Position numbers and translations under genes: made by a program. Under the pieces are notes generated by a model, which saw nothing but the letters and a program-made list of their open reading frames with translations, was not told where the DNA came from and did no database searches. A DNA stretch of 64,000 nt, taken from Asterias rubens. Its lineage: Eukaryota; Echinodermata; Asteroidea; Forcipulatida; Asteriidae. Location: the NCBI RefSeq assembly GCF_902459465.1, contig NC_047077.1, positions 806,001 through 870,000 on the forward strand, in the 5' to 3' direction. This document shows, piece after piece, positions 44,546 through 57,800 of the stretch. Within the stretch, counting starts at the first letter, position 1. Each line of letters begins with the position of its first letter.

Positions 44546-44623
44546 ATGGCCTTGCCCTCTCAAAGATGAAGTTCCAGGTCTGTGGAATTACCTCAACATC
44601 AGCCTCCAACCGAAAACATAAAA

Positions 44624-44660
44624 TCCAATCCAATCCAATCCAATCCAATCCAATCCAATC
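44624..44660 (+). repeat. (CCAAT)n pentanucleotide repeat
   Basis: Seven uninterrupted units of ATCCA. Confidence 0.95.
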
Positions 44661-44910
44661 AAGCACATGTATGAACACAAATTTAATTTATGTGTTGAAA
44701 TGTTTTAAAATTAATAACAATAAAAACTGAAATAAATTGTAATTGCAACATAAACACACTTCAAATGGCAACAACAATTATTCCTTCTCTATGCTTCCAT
44801 GAAATATCCATGAAATTATCCACAAAAATAAATATATTTTGTGAGAACTATTTATAAAAGTGAGGCAACTACCAATGCAAAAAGATTTAATGCATTCGAT
44901 TGAGCAATTC

Positions 44911-45245
44911 GCGAGTTAGATTTGAATAATGTCTGGTTACCCAGTTGCTTGGTCACAATTTACTGCTTACATTTGAATTACCTCAGACTATAGAGACAGT
45001 TGCTACATATGTCAAATGGTTTGGGGCAAGCTTTCGTGTATAGCTGCTGCCAGATGAGCAGAACCTGGTACCATTATGCCATACACATTTATTGAAAAAT
45101 GTGTATGGGTGTTCACCGTATGCAAAGCTTGCCCCGAATCATGTGACATAGTAACTGTCTCTTTAGTCTGGGGAAATTGAATTTGAAGTTGTAACTTGTG
45201 TCTAAGCTGGTCGTGGTACCAGACATAATTGAAATCTAACTCACA
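44911..45245. mobile_element. 335-bp foldback element
   Basis: Left GAGTTAGATTTGAATAATGT and right ACATAATTGAAATCTAACTC are inverted; inner arms GGGGCAAGCTTTCG and CAAAGCTTGCCCC also pair. Confidence 0.85.
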
Positions 45246-46940
45246 AATGACTTTTTAAAAATATTTACAGCAGATTACTTGATCACAGCAAAAATATGCT
45301 TTCCCGCTTTTGGGGGAAAAACTCCAAAGAATACTAGTTATTCTTTGCTGTAACATGTAATACTGTGCCCTCAATTGGCGAGTTAGAGAAAAAAATCTCT
45401 AATGAAAGAGCTGAGGTTTTGTAGTTTTGTAGACACGATTGTACAGACCCGCTTAAAAAAATTTATCTTTTGATAAGAAATTCGCTTTGAACCAGTCATA
45501 AACATTAATCCCTATGGTATTTTGCCGGTACCCGTGTCTGCTCGGCAAGATTTTACTGTGCTTGGCGATTGTGTACAACCTTACGACCTTAATACTTACA
45601 ACATCACATTATCAGAGAAGGGCCACAGAGCCTGGACCAGGCCACAAAGGACTTCATTGCCCCAGTCTTGTCCTCTCTAAAGTTTCCCAATCAAAGTGTC
45701 CTTTGCAAAATTAAAAATGCCTTGCCCTCTCAAAGATGAAATTTCGGGCACAATCTTATACACGGCTCAATTGGAGGAAAACTTTTTATTTTGTAGAAAA
45801 ATACAAACATGTTCATCACACAATTGTTATCACATTTTTATATAGCAAGGGGGCCGACATGAAACTTGTTCCGCAGTTATTTGTACCATTTTTATGTGGT
45901 GGTTGTGATACTAAACCTTCCGATATGACCAGTGTTAGAGTGTAAAATCTTGCCTGCCAGGTAATGCCCTGGAATACAAAGTCGCTCTTATTGGTGGCTT
46001 AGTCTAGACTTGGCATTTCTGCGCAGTTATATTTTTAGCACTGTTTGTCGCTGAGCACAAGTTTTGCTTGGCGCTGAACTAGTGCGCTCTAGTACAGGAA
46101 GGTTACCATTGATGCAGCACCATTTTAAAGAATACTAATTTGCTGTGCTTGCTTTGTACCGCCATTATTTAGTACTGTGATAGCGTGTACATGATTGTAC
46201 ATTGTACATGTATGCTAAGCAGCAGGTCAAAAGTCGTGCACACAATTGTAATATTGATCCAGTTTACCAATTGGTGGGCAATGTCACTGTGCGCTATTCA
46301 GTGAAGTGCGTATTTTAGGCGACGCGATGTTTACAAGTAAACCTATTGACCACAAAAATAGTGAGCGTGGCACAGTCGCTGCGTGTGACTTGTGTGCAAG
46401 GGGTCAATAACTCAACAGCTTTCACTCTTGGTGCTGTTTTGTTCTGTGGCGTTAGATGACAAGCGTGGTTCATTTGCAAATCTGGTCGATCTAAATTAAG
46501 AAGCGTTTATCCAAAAGAGGCTGATTTATTTTGAGCATTTATTCCAACTGAAACTTGTCCACAAACCAGAAAATGAAGCTGCTTCCTTGAGCGACGGAGC
46601 CAGCGTACATTTGAATTTCACCCGTTAGGTCGATCGGTTGCCTGGATTACCAATCGCTGTTGCCATGGTGATGTAATCAGTGGATACCTCTGTGACTGTT
46701 GAACAATATAAAGAAGATGATGATTATTTTGTATTGTAATAATTTGATTCAAAAAAATAACAAATCTCGTACCCTTTAAAAGTCCCTTGAAAATCAGAAC
46801 AGGGTTAGCTTGATGAATAAGAATGCTTAAAATTGTCATGCACACAAATGTTATATAAAAATACATTACAAATTAAAAAATTTAAATACTAGTAGGCCTC
46901 TATTACTCTTTACGTTTAGTCTAGGAAGTGGAAACAAATG

Positions 46941-47327
46941 TTAAAGGCAGTGGACACTATTGGTAATTGTCAAAGACTAGCCTTCACAGTTGGTGTATCT
47001 CAACATATGCATAAAATAACCAACCTGTGAAAATTTGAGCTCAATCGGTCATCGAAGTTGCAAGATAATAATGAATGAAAAAACAACCTTGTCACACAAA
47101 GTTGTGTGCATTTTAGATGGTTGGTTTTGAGACCTCAAGTTCTAAATCTGAGGTCTCGAAATCAAATTCGTGGAAAATTACTTCTTTCTCGAAAACTATG
47201 GCACTTCAGAGGGAGCCGTTTCTCACGATGTTTTATACCATCAACCTCTCCCCATTACTCGTTACAGAGGAAGGTTTTGTGCTAATAATTATTTTGAGTA
47301 ATTACCAATAGTGTCCACTGCCTTTAA
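46941..47327. mobile_element. GTGGACACTATTGG foldback element, full length
   Basis: 387 bp with TTAAAGGCAGTGGACACTAT at the left and its inverse at the right; reversed internally relative to the 33375 copy. Confidence 0.92.
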
Positions 47328-47864
47328 ATAGCCTGAAGTTTGGACCCGAGCAGAGTATTTCTCAAAGGTTAAATGACAACAAGACAAGTGTATTAGTGTA
47401 ACAGTCAAGTGGAATACATGAATAGAGAGGGAGGGGGGGGGGGGCAGAAAGTGCATAGAAAAAGCAGGGGTAAACAATGCATATGGAGACACAAGGTATT
47501 GGGAGACGGAGGGGCTGGTTTGACCACAAGAAGTTGGAAATACAAAGGGCAAGATCAAAGTTAGAAAGAGGGAGGAAAAGTAATTTGTTAGTAATGAGAC
47601 ACGCTATAAAAGGAAACATCTGTTGGGAAAAGGAGAAGGCAAGACAAAAAGTTACATAGATCAGTTGTTTCCTTCTTTGAATTCATAAACAGTCACTTGA
47701 GACACCGAACCCCAAAACGCAACAATGATTATTAACAGTAGAGTAACTTTACAGGGGGCAAATTGGCTACAAATCTTTGTGGTCTCCAAAGTCTTAAGTC
47801 AACAGCTGCAGGGCCAAATATTTTAATCGATAAATACAAACGATTCGTGTAAAAATATCACTAT

Positions 47865-48261
47865 TTAAAGGAACACGTTGCCTTGGATCGGGCGAGTTGG
47901 TCTTTGAAAAGCGTTTGTAACCGTTTGTTATAAAATGCATATGATTAGAAAGATATTTTAAAAGTAGAATATAATGATCGACACAAGTACAATGTATCAC
48001 TCGAAATTGCGTGGTTTTCCTTTACCTCGTCGACAAACAGGGTCGGCCATTTATGGGAGTCAAATTTTTGACTCCCATAAATGGCCGACCGCGTTAGTTC
48101 GCAAAGTAGAAGGAAAACCACGCAATTACGAGGCAAATTATGTGTGGATCATTGTATTCTACTTTCAAAACATCTTTCTAACCATATGCATTTTATAACA
48201 AACGGTTATAAATGCTTTTCAAAGACCAACTCGACCGATCCAAGGCAACGTGTTCCTTTAA
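47865..48261. mobile_element. AACACGTTGCCTTGG foldback element, full length
   Basis: 397 bp; TTAAAGGAACACGTTGCCTT at the left and AAGGCAACGTGTTCCTTTAA at the right. The arms pair almost throughout, down to a central TTTATGGGAGTCAAA palindrome. Confidence 0.95.
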
Positions 48262-48330
48262 TTCAAATGATAAACAACACGTTGTATAAACAAGTACAAA
48301 ACGTATTCCCATTTTTCGCTCAAGCAGCTG

Positions 48331-48691
48331 TTTAAAGGATTTGGGTACTTTTTCTAACACAAAACACAATGTCCACAGATTAACATTTTAAACTTACATC
48401 GTTTGAAGCTGATGATATTAGAAAGCTTACCTTAAAATTTTACTTGCTGAGATGCTGCAGTTTTTGAGAAATGAGTCAAAATACATGCTAAAATAATTGT
48501 TGTCTCCTGAGGCAAAAGTTGTCTGTATGACATTGTTTTTACTCATGTCTCAAAAACTACAGCACCTCAGCAAGTACTATTTTAAGGGAAGCTTTCTACT
48601 ATCATTATCTCCAAACCGTGTAGGTTTAGTATGAATAAATCTGTGGACAATGTGTTTTATAATATAGTACAAAAGGATCCAAACCCTTTAA
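48331..48691. mobile_element. GGATTTGGGTACTTTT foldback element
   Basis: 361 bp; TTTAAAGGATTTGGGTACTT at the left, its imperfect inverse at the right. It ends 21 bp beyond the NKAIN stop codon, so it is probably transcribed in the NKAIN 3'UTR. Confidence 0.88.
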
Positions 48692-48712
48692 GAATTTAAG
48701 CAGTTAAAACAC

Positions 48713-48810
48713 TTACATATAAATAGGTTGCAGGGGTACGTTGGGTTCCTTCTGTTGGGCATGTGAATTATAACTTGAATAGTTGGAGTCAAATCCACCA
48801 ATAAAATCAA
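48713..48810 (-). CDS. NKAIN: NKAIN exon 6 (last)
   Basis: 98 bp; completes Phe of the Ser-Phe-Asp-Phe-Ile-Gly-Gly motif, ends Ile-Tyr-Met and TAA. Confidence 0.93.
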
Positions 48811-51800
48811 CTGTAAATGAATGAAACAAAACAAAATGAAACAAAACAGAAATAAGCTCAAATGCATGTAAAAGTATTCCAGTATAGCGAACAACAAGCT
48901 GTTAGGCGATTCACACAAAGTATTAAGGCGCATGTTGCCACCTACTGCTGGGCTGAAACAGGGTTACCCCCTCCTCCATCCCCATCTTGTAAAGATGTAG
49001 GTATGGGTATCATCCAATAGGAGCCCGGATGGTAGAGCAGAACACCACACCTTCCCAACTTTAAGGTTAAGAAGCCTTGAAAAAATGCACAAGTGCGATG
49101 ACCGGGATTCAAACCCACACGCTGTCTAGTCCGGTGAACAAGAAGGCCGTGACTTGCCACTCCAGTGTTTTTTTTGTGCTCTGTCAATAGAATAAATGTG
49201 TTTATGTACTTGCACTTATTCTATTGAGTTCATAGTATAAGCCAAAGCCATGTTAAAGAATACTTACAACTATCTTCCTCTTCTGCAAATTTCAAATTGA
49301 CAAGAATAGCACCAATAATTCCAAATATCTGTGGAGACAAAACAAAAAACAGATTGGCTCTTTAGTAACGAACACAGCCAGATAACAGATGTACTAGTGT
49401 ATATACCCCTGTCAAAGATTGTGAAGTTTATTGGTCGAGAACTGATCACAACTAAGAGACAATGTGAATATCTCTTTTTGGGTAGGGTTGGTTTTAAAAA
49501 GCAGAAAATATTGCTTAAAACTGGAGTAGGTTTACAGGGACGAAACCAATTACTGTTTCGGTCAATGGCCAGTGGTTAACCTATGGCAAGTTTAACCGAA
49601 ACGGTATTGGTTACGACCTTGAAAACGCACCACTGTTCTGATGAGGAAAAATAAGCAGGGATACCAGTCACAGATGGTACATGTGACATGATGTTTTGGC
49701 TGGTATCCTTATTTTGGTAAGCATAAATTCTGTTGTGCTAAGCTTCTTTTTGGTATTAAGCAGCTCTATGAAATTGGGCCCTGATAACCAAGACTGTATC
49801 ATGTACCAGGTTTATCAATGGGTAGCAGAAACTTTAAAAGCAGTGGACACTATTGGTATTTACTCAAAATAATTATCAGCATAAAACCTTACTTGCTGAC
49901 GAGTAATGGGGAGAGGTTGATAGTATAAACATTGTGAGAACGGCCCCTCTGAAGTGACATAGTTTTCGAGAAATTTTCCACAAATTTAATTTCAAGCCCT
50001 CAGATTTAGAATTTGAGGTCTCGAAATCAACCATCTAAATGCACACAACTTCATGTGACAGAGGGTGTTTCTTCTTCATTATTATCTCGCAACAAATTTT
50101 CACAGGTTTGTTCTTTTATGCATATGTTGAGATACACCAAGTGAGAAGACTGGTCTTTGACAATTACCAATAGTGTCCAGTGCCTTTAAGTTTGTATTAT
50201 CAAATTAACATTACCTCCAACATTTATGACTTCATACAAGGGTACACAACTTTGGTTAGCCATTCAACTTGAAACTTACTGAAAACAATATTTGCACGCC
50301 AGCGTGTATCACTTCTGTGTATATCCCATCCAGCACACACCCAGTGACGGACAGTTGTTTTGTGCGGGTTATACTCTCGGGTTGGAACGTCTTTGTTGTT
50401 GTACTGTTGACTACGCACCCAAAACCGTGCGACAACCACCAACTTTTACTTGTAGTGCCCATGCTGAGGATGCTGCTACTTTGCTAAGGGGGCAATTTTA
50501 AAATATGGGGGTCAATGTTGGGTTAGAACTGGATTTTTAAAGTTTAGCTGATCGTATAGATGTTTTTGGATCAGTCAGATAATGTTTGCAAACATGGATC
50601 CTAACAATAGTGATGTAAGTCGGTGCCGAGAGGGAAAGAACATCGGACACGTGTTTCTGATCAGTAGATACGAGTAGGGTTTGAGTCCCACTCGTGTCCT
50701 TACACTTTACCATTATTGCTGGTATTCCGATGGGACGTAAAGCCAGTGGTCCTGTGCATTGTATAATGTAAAGAATCTAGTGCAGTTAGTGTATGGAGAA
50801 GGGGTTTGCCCCGGTGTTCCTGGTTTGATTGGCTGCATATTACACCACAACAAATTGTAAACCATGATTCTGTGTAACGGGTAGTTCTCGAACTGTGGTG
50901 CAATATGCAGCCAAACAAACCAGGAACACCAGGGCAAATCTCTTCTCTCTATATACAACAATCATCTGGGTTCCTTTACGTGTAATACACAACACACGGG
51001 ACCAACGGCTTTACATCCCATCCCAGGCGTGATATTTCACGAAGGCAACGAATGCGATTGCCTCGATGCCTCCTAGTCATTGCCTTGTTGCCCTTGAAAT
51101 GCTCCAGTAGAAATTTACAATTCCCTCATAAGGGTGCCCTTTACCAAGGGTAAAATGCATTGGTGCCCTTGCCCTTCCAAAAAGCAAGTATACAGGCCTG
51201 CAGCATCAGAAGAACAAAGTGATATGGTATGTCTTTACGTCCCATCCAAAGGACGAGGCAATAGTGAAACATGTCTTGGTTTAAAAGGACTTAAGTGTCA
51301 AGACCAGGACTCGAACCTACACTCTGCTGACCAGCAGAGTTTGAGTCTGGTGCTCTTATCCACTTTAGCCACTACCCTATACCTACCTGTACACTAAGAG
51401 CTCCTACATTAAGATACAGGCATATGATGAAGATGTTCCATCCTAACCAAATGATATGCCATATGCCATACTGCAAAGAAATCAAACAAATCAAACTGTT
51501 AAATGAAAAAGCTTTTAAAAGATCATGTACCATTTGTGACTGGTATTTTTGGTAATTTTTGCAAAGCAGAAAGGTCTTATGCAAGTTGGTCTTTAAAAAG
51601 CGTTTGTAACCGTTTGTTATAAAATGCATAATGGTTAGAAAGAATGCATCAATGATCCACATAAACATTGTATCAATGATCCACACAAACATGCCTCGAA
51701 ATTGCACGTTTTTTCTTTTACCTCGTCGACTAACACGGTGGGCCATTTACGTATGGGTGTCAAATTTTTGTCTCCCATAAATGGCTGACCGTGTTAGTTC

Positions 51801-54800
51801 GCAAAATAAAAGGAAAACCAAGCAACTTCGAGGCTTAAATTCTACTTTTAAAACATCTGTCCAATCATATGCATTTTATAACAAATGGTTACAAGTAGTA
51901 GAAAATGGTGAAAATAGTAGAAAGGTTTGCGGTAACGCCATGTAATGATAATCTCTGAATGAGTTGGGGTGGTTCTGAAGAGAACCATTGGTTTCAACAC
52001 AACCTTTTGATTAGAATGCCCTGATCGAGTCGGGCAATGTCTGGAGTTACTGTTTGTTTAATTTTGCATTCCTCCTGCTCAATGTATGGATTTAATGCCC
52101 ACACTTTATTGATCTCATTACCAGATAGATATAAATTCCCAAGTCTGGCTAGATGAGAATCTCATAGTGGGAATGATCAGAAGTCATTTACTCCGAGCTG
52201 TAAGTAGATTATGATTGATTATAGACAGATGGTACATTTACAATGGTTCAATGGTGTCTATAGCAGACAACGCCAGGGCAAACCCTCTATAATTACAGCT
52301 ATGTCCATGTGGTATTTGTGTCCACACTTTCAATGCTAAACGATTACACCAGCCTCATACTTTAACCTATGTCGCTACAATATAACGTTGCATCCTGACA
52401 CACGAACCCAACCTACATGTATGCGTACATTATTATTGTACATGCTGTCAGCTCGGTGCTTGTGCCTGTATGAGCTTTAACCAAAACAAAAATTACCAGA
52501 CTGAACCTTTATCGCTATAAGAAAATTGACTTTCCCTCTTTAAGTCTAGCCTACTTTATCGTTTCTTTTTGGTGTGCAATTTTACTTACCTTCAAAGACC
52601 AGAATTCCAACATTATGAAAAATACATGAAATAACAAACATGTGGGAGGTAACACTTACCATTTATAACACTCCCACAAAAAAAGATATAACACATGGTT
52701 GTACCCGCGAGTTTACTATTTTAGTTACTTTTTATTTTTCACACCATGAAAAGCTTCAAACACTACGTTCCTGTTTGAACTGCTCATACTGTGTCCTTCA
52801 ATAAACTTGACACGTTAACAAATTACAGAAGTACCTGCACTTACCACATAAATGAATTTGGGTCTGTACTGATGAATTCCAAACATGCAGAATAAGATGA
52901 TGATGATGTCAATGACTCCTACAAGGACTGGTGTCCACATGAAGCCTACCAGGTCAAACACAAACCGCTCTATAGAGGCTATCTGTAATAACATTGAGAG
53001 AGAAAAAATGGACTGGTGACAAATCATGACGAGACAAGAGTCAAGAGTCAAGAGAAAAGAAAGCAAGGTTTAATTCAGCTGCACGTTAGGCAAGCAAATA
53101 CGTGAACGTGAACGTCAAAACATTCTGTTTTTCATGGGTGACGTCACCACTTCGGGCTTATTGCATGCTCACATATGACGTCTGTGCGCATGTATGTGTA
53201 TGTACCTAATATGAAAATTAATAGTAACTTCACGTATGCTAAAAACGTAAGATTTTAATGACAACATTTTCTGACGTTCCATTCAAGTTCATGCAGAACG
53301 TGCAGCTAAACCTCCCTAAAATCTGTACAATCTACACTGTGTATCTTAAATTAAACAAACCTTGTTTATTTCCTTCATTCATGGTTGAAAGAAGGGAATT
53401 TAAAAGAGTGGGGACAAGGTCTTAACCGGCCATTTACAAATTGCATGGTCATTTCCGTGCAATAAAGGACCGAGTTGAAGGTGCTTTATCGCTCTGCCAT
53501 GACCCTACTCTAATCAGTTTCTATTTAATTACAAATGTCCTAACATTACATGTGTATGTCTTGCCGTCTTGTCAGAGAAATTGTCATGTTATTTATTTAT
53601 TTTTTGGGGTGGTAAGGGGGGGGGGGGGGAGGATCTGTTTTAAAAGTAATCATACGTACATCATTTACCCCTGGGTTAAGAGAAGCAATGAGGGACTATA
53701 TTTTCTTGCTCAAGGACACTGGTCACTGGTTAGTGTCATGACCGGGATTGCAACCAAAACTTGGGTCTGATGCACTAAACCGTTCAGCCACCAGTATGCT
53801 ACATGCTCATTCACGTCATTTTTTAAACCAAATTCTGGTCAAGCTCGATGTCTTGATTTTCCCCCTAGATATAACAGCTGTCTACTACAATAAACATGAA
53901 TGTACATACACACACACAAACACACGCAATACAGTATGTACAATGTACGTGTACTTGAGAACATTTGCGTACAATTATTCATCAAACAGCATCCAAAAAT
54001 ACCAAACAGACAGACAGAAAGATTGTGTCCAACTTGATTACTTTAAATCAGCATCACCAGGTATCCAAGCTGCTGAGGGAATAAAACCACACGACCCCAT
54101 GCTGTACACAGCGCAGCACTAGAGAGACAGCATGGAATGTTTAATAACGACACCAATGGCTTCATCTCAGCATTTGTTTGTTTATAAAGAATCAAGGGGC
54201 GCTACATTTCATAAATCGCTTGGATTCCTACAGATTCTCCGCCGATGTTATTCACCGAACTGTCGACTCAATCATCAAATTATAAAATTATTTGTTATAA
54301 AATATTTAAAATGTAAACAATTGTATGCTATTTCTGAATCCAGAATAATATCTCATGGGCTTTTCATTTTGTATAGCTAGTAAAATCGTTGACCCTGGAT
54401 TCCTTAAAATGGTAGTTAGTAAAAAAACTCCAGTCTAATGTTTTCTTTTTTACTCTTCATAAGATTTATTGTAAAATATATTTGGTTTTGGGTAGGCCTA
54501 ACACCTAAATTATTTTTAGCACAATCTTATTTTGGTAATTTGAGGGTACTTGGCCTTACAATGAGGGCCTTATACCCAGGAAATTTACGCAACCATACTG
54601 TAATCGTACTACTGAACAGTTCAGTAACCTAAACTGTATGCAGAAATATAAAACAGCCCAACAGAAGGCCTTTAAAGGCAGTGTATGGACACTATTGGTA
54701 ATTACTCAAAATATTTATGAGCACAAAACCTTACTTGGTAACGAGTAATGGGGAGGGGTTGATATAGTATAAATCATTGTGAGAAATGGCTCCCTCTGAA

Positions 54801-57800
54801 GTGGAGTAGTTTTTGAGATAGAAGTACTTTTCCACGAATTTGATTTCGAGACCTCAGCTTTAGAATTTGAGGTCTCGAAATCAAGCATCTGAACACACAC
54901 AACTTCGTGTGACAATGGTGTTTTTTCTTTCATTATTTTCTCGCAACTTCGATGACTGATTGAATTTAAATTTTCAAAGGTTTGTTATTTTATGTGTATG
55001 TACCAATAGTGTCCACTGCCTTTAACAGTAGGCCTAAAGGGTGAGCAAAACACAAAACAGTTTTTTAGAGAAGGGATGAGCTATTTGTACACATTCCTCT
55101 TTTAAAACCGGGCAAGATAGTGGAAACAAAAAAGACCAGTAGGGAGTTCCAAAGTGCAGTATACGTTACCAGGAAAAGCTATTTGAATATTTTCTATGGG
55201 AAAGTTGTACACATTTGCAATAGTACTACACGCTAGTAAGCATTGTAACTCAATGCTAATAAATAGCGTTAAATAAACAGGGCTTTGTTCATATTGAACC
55301 AACTGTAAAAACATCCCAAGGGTAAAGAACAACCACAAAGGGCTCTATTGTTTACTGCCATTGGACTTCCACTACAGTGTAGAATCAGACAAGAAGTTTA
55401 CAGGCTGCTGAATCATAGCATTGTTATGTTGTTATGACTCAGTGCTGTGCTAAGCACTTTGTAAAAAGAAACATTGATTTTCCAGATAGTGCCAGACATT
55501 TTGCATAATGAACATTGTTAAGGTTACACTGTGCATTACATTTAAAGACACTCATTTCCTCCACGCTTACATTTACTACAAAGGTGTTAAGGGATTTCCA
55601 TCTATAGGGCTACTGTATAAATATAGCCTTTTGTCAAGGCCTTAATGGCTTGGATTCTACCTCCATGGTTGGACAGATTGCTAGAACCCCAATCCCAAGC
55701 GACTGGAAGGGGAAACTAAGACTTGCGCAAGTGGTCTCTCCTCCCATTGCTTGGGATTACCGCTCTCGGCCTGATACTTCACGGAGGCAACGGAGGCGAT
55801 TGCCTCCATGCCCCCTGAACCTTGCCTTAGTACACTTGAAATGCTGTAGTAGAATTTCACAATTTCCTCATACATGAAGGGTGCAATTCACCAAAGAGAA
55901 AATGCCTTGGTGCCCTTGCCCTTTCAAAAAGCATACAGGCCTGCGCTCTATGAAGCTGTCTCAAATCATGGAGGAATAAAACTATTCCTCCATGTAATGT
56001 TCAAATCAAATAATATTGTCCACCAGTTACCACCAGTTACCATTTTTCACAAGTCAATGAACTTGACTGTTTAAAAAAATACTGTTTATCATACAGTATC
56101 ACTGTATTCTCATTAATTAATGTGTATGATAGGTCCAGTATGTAGGAATGTGCAGACATGTTTTGTTGGTTGGTCATAATATTTCCTTCCTCCATGGTCA
56201 AGTTGTTAGTTCCAAGAATTGATACCAAAAGGTGTTGAAGTCCTTGAGAGCATATAATTGAGACATCAGACAGGATTGTTTATTACACTGGCTGTGCTCC
56301 TTACGAACATTTGTAAAAATTGAGCTTTCATAAATTATAAGAACCGTGTTAGACCTATGCCAGAAATGATTGAACTAAATTATGTAATATTATTTAAATT
56401 TATGCGCATGTCTGAATTCAGTCATTATATAACGTACAGCTTGTTGTGTGACTTAATTTGCACACTGTGCCAAAAGATCTTCTATCATCATTTCGCTGGT
56501 CCGCCAGCATTTTCACTAGTCCAATTTTCGGACTGTGTAATTTTGAAATTAACGTAGTTGCCTTGAATTTTTTGTAGCTGTATCGGGCTAACATTTTACA
56601 CTGGAGAAAAGGGCCAAGATGCCTGAGGCCAGTGATTTAAATGAAGGACCAGTAAAGGACAACTCCAACAGTCTTAGTGTTCTTCAATTGAATAACATTA
56701 CTGAGAAACAGGTTCTTGATAAAAACAAATTTGTTTAAATGTGGACTTTGGGTGGAATAAATTACCTTTCAAATCTATGAGTGGTCAAGTTAAAAAAAGT
56801 AATCATACTTGAAATATAATTCAGACAAAATGAGATTCCTAGTGCCAAGTTCAAGTTAGTTATAAAATGCAAGTAAAAACTCTTCTAGTAATTTTTTGTC
56901 TTCCTCATTTTGAATCTGGTCTTGTAACACAATGTCTGGTGTACAGTAAAAGCATAATTGGTTCATTATTCCCAAAAGTTCGAGCCTGCTAATGCCCTAG
57001 ATGAAAATGAGTATCAAACATGTAACCCGCCCGACTACATGTGGTTGGATAAGAGTTGTGACTGGTCCCTGGGCCCAATTTCATAGAGCTGCTAAGCACA
57101 ACAATTTGCTCAGCATAAAATTTCTTTCTTGATTAAAACAGGATTACCAACCAAACTTCCTTATTTTTTGCATATTGCTTGTTACTGGTATTCAGCTTTT
57201 GTTTGCTTTCTGAAAGGCTTACGGGAACTAATTTTGGTATAATCATGGAGGTAGGATTAGACCCCCATGGTACATTGTATAATTATTTCATGCTTAGCAA
57301 ATTGTGTGCTTAGCAGCTCTATGATAGCGCTGCTTAACAGTAAGCAAATTTGCGTGCTTATTGTAGCAGACAAATTTGCTTTTAATGCCTTAGCGTATTT
57401 CACAGGTTAGCAGAAAAATTGGGCAGCCATATCTGTGTTTATCGCGGATTTGCATTGTGACGTCATGTTTATTTTCGTGCAGTAAGCACCGAAAGGTTAG
57501 CGTGCCTTTTCGTGTGCTTATGGTTAGCAGCCCTATGAAATAGAAATTTCAAAGTAAGCACAAAATCGGCCGCTAAGCAGTGCTATGAAATTGGGCCCTG
57601 GTGTTTTAAAGAAACACGTTGCCTGGGATCGGTCGAGTTGGTCTTTGAAAAGCGTTTGTAACCGGTTTCGTTTGTAACCGTTTTTTTTAAAATGCAATGG
57701 GTAGAAAGATGTTGTAATTTAAGTAGAATACAATGATCCACACAAACATGCCTCGAAATTGCACGGTTTTCCTTTTAGCTCGTCGACTAACACGGTCAAA

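Larger units (their letters stand above)
39850..48712. other. Repeat-rich intergenic region between clavesin and NKAIN 3' ends
   Basis: No gene is supported. Clavesin and NKAIN converge here. It holds elements described separately (40969, 41168, 42806, 44009, 44911, 46941, 47864, 48331), a C run at 40674-40687 and a (CCAAT)n run at 44624-44660. The poly(A) sites of both genes must be here but no single AATAAA stands out. Confidence 0.55.
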
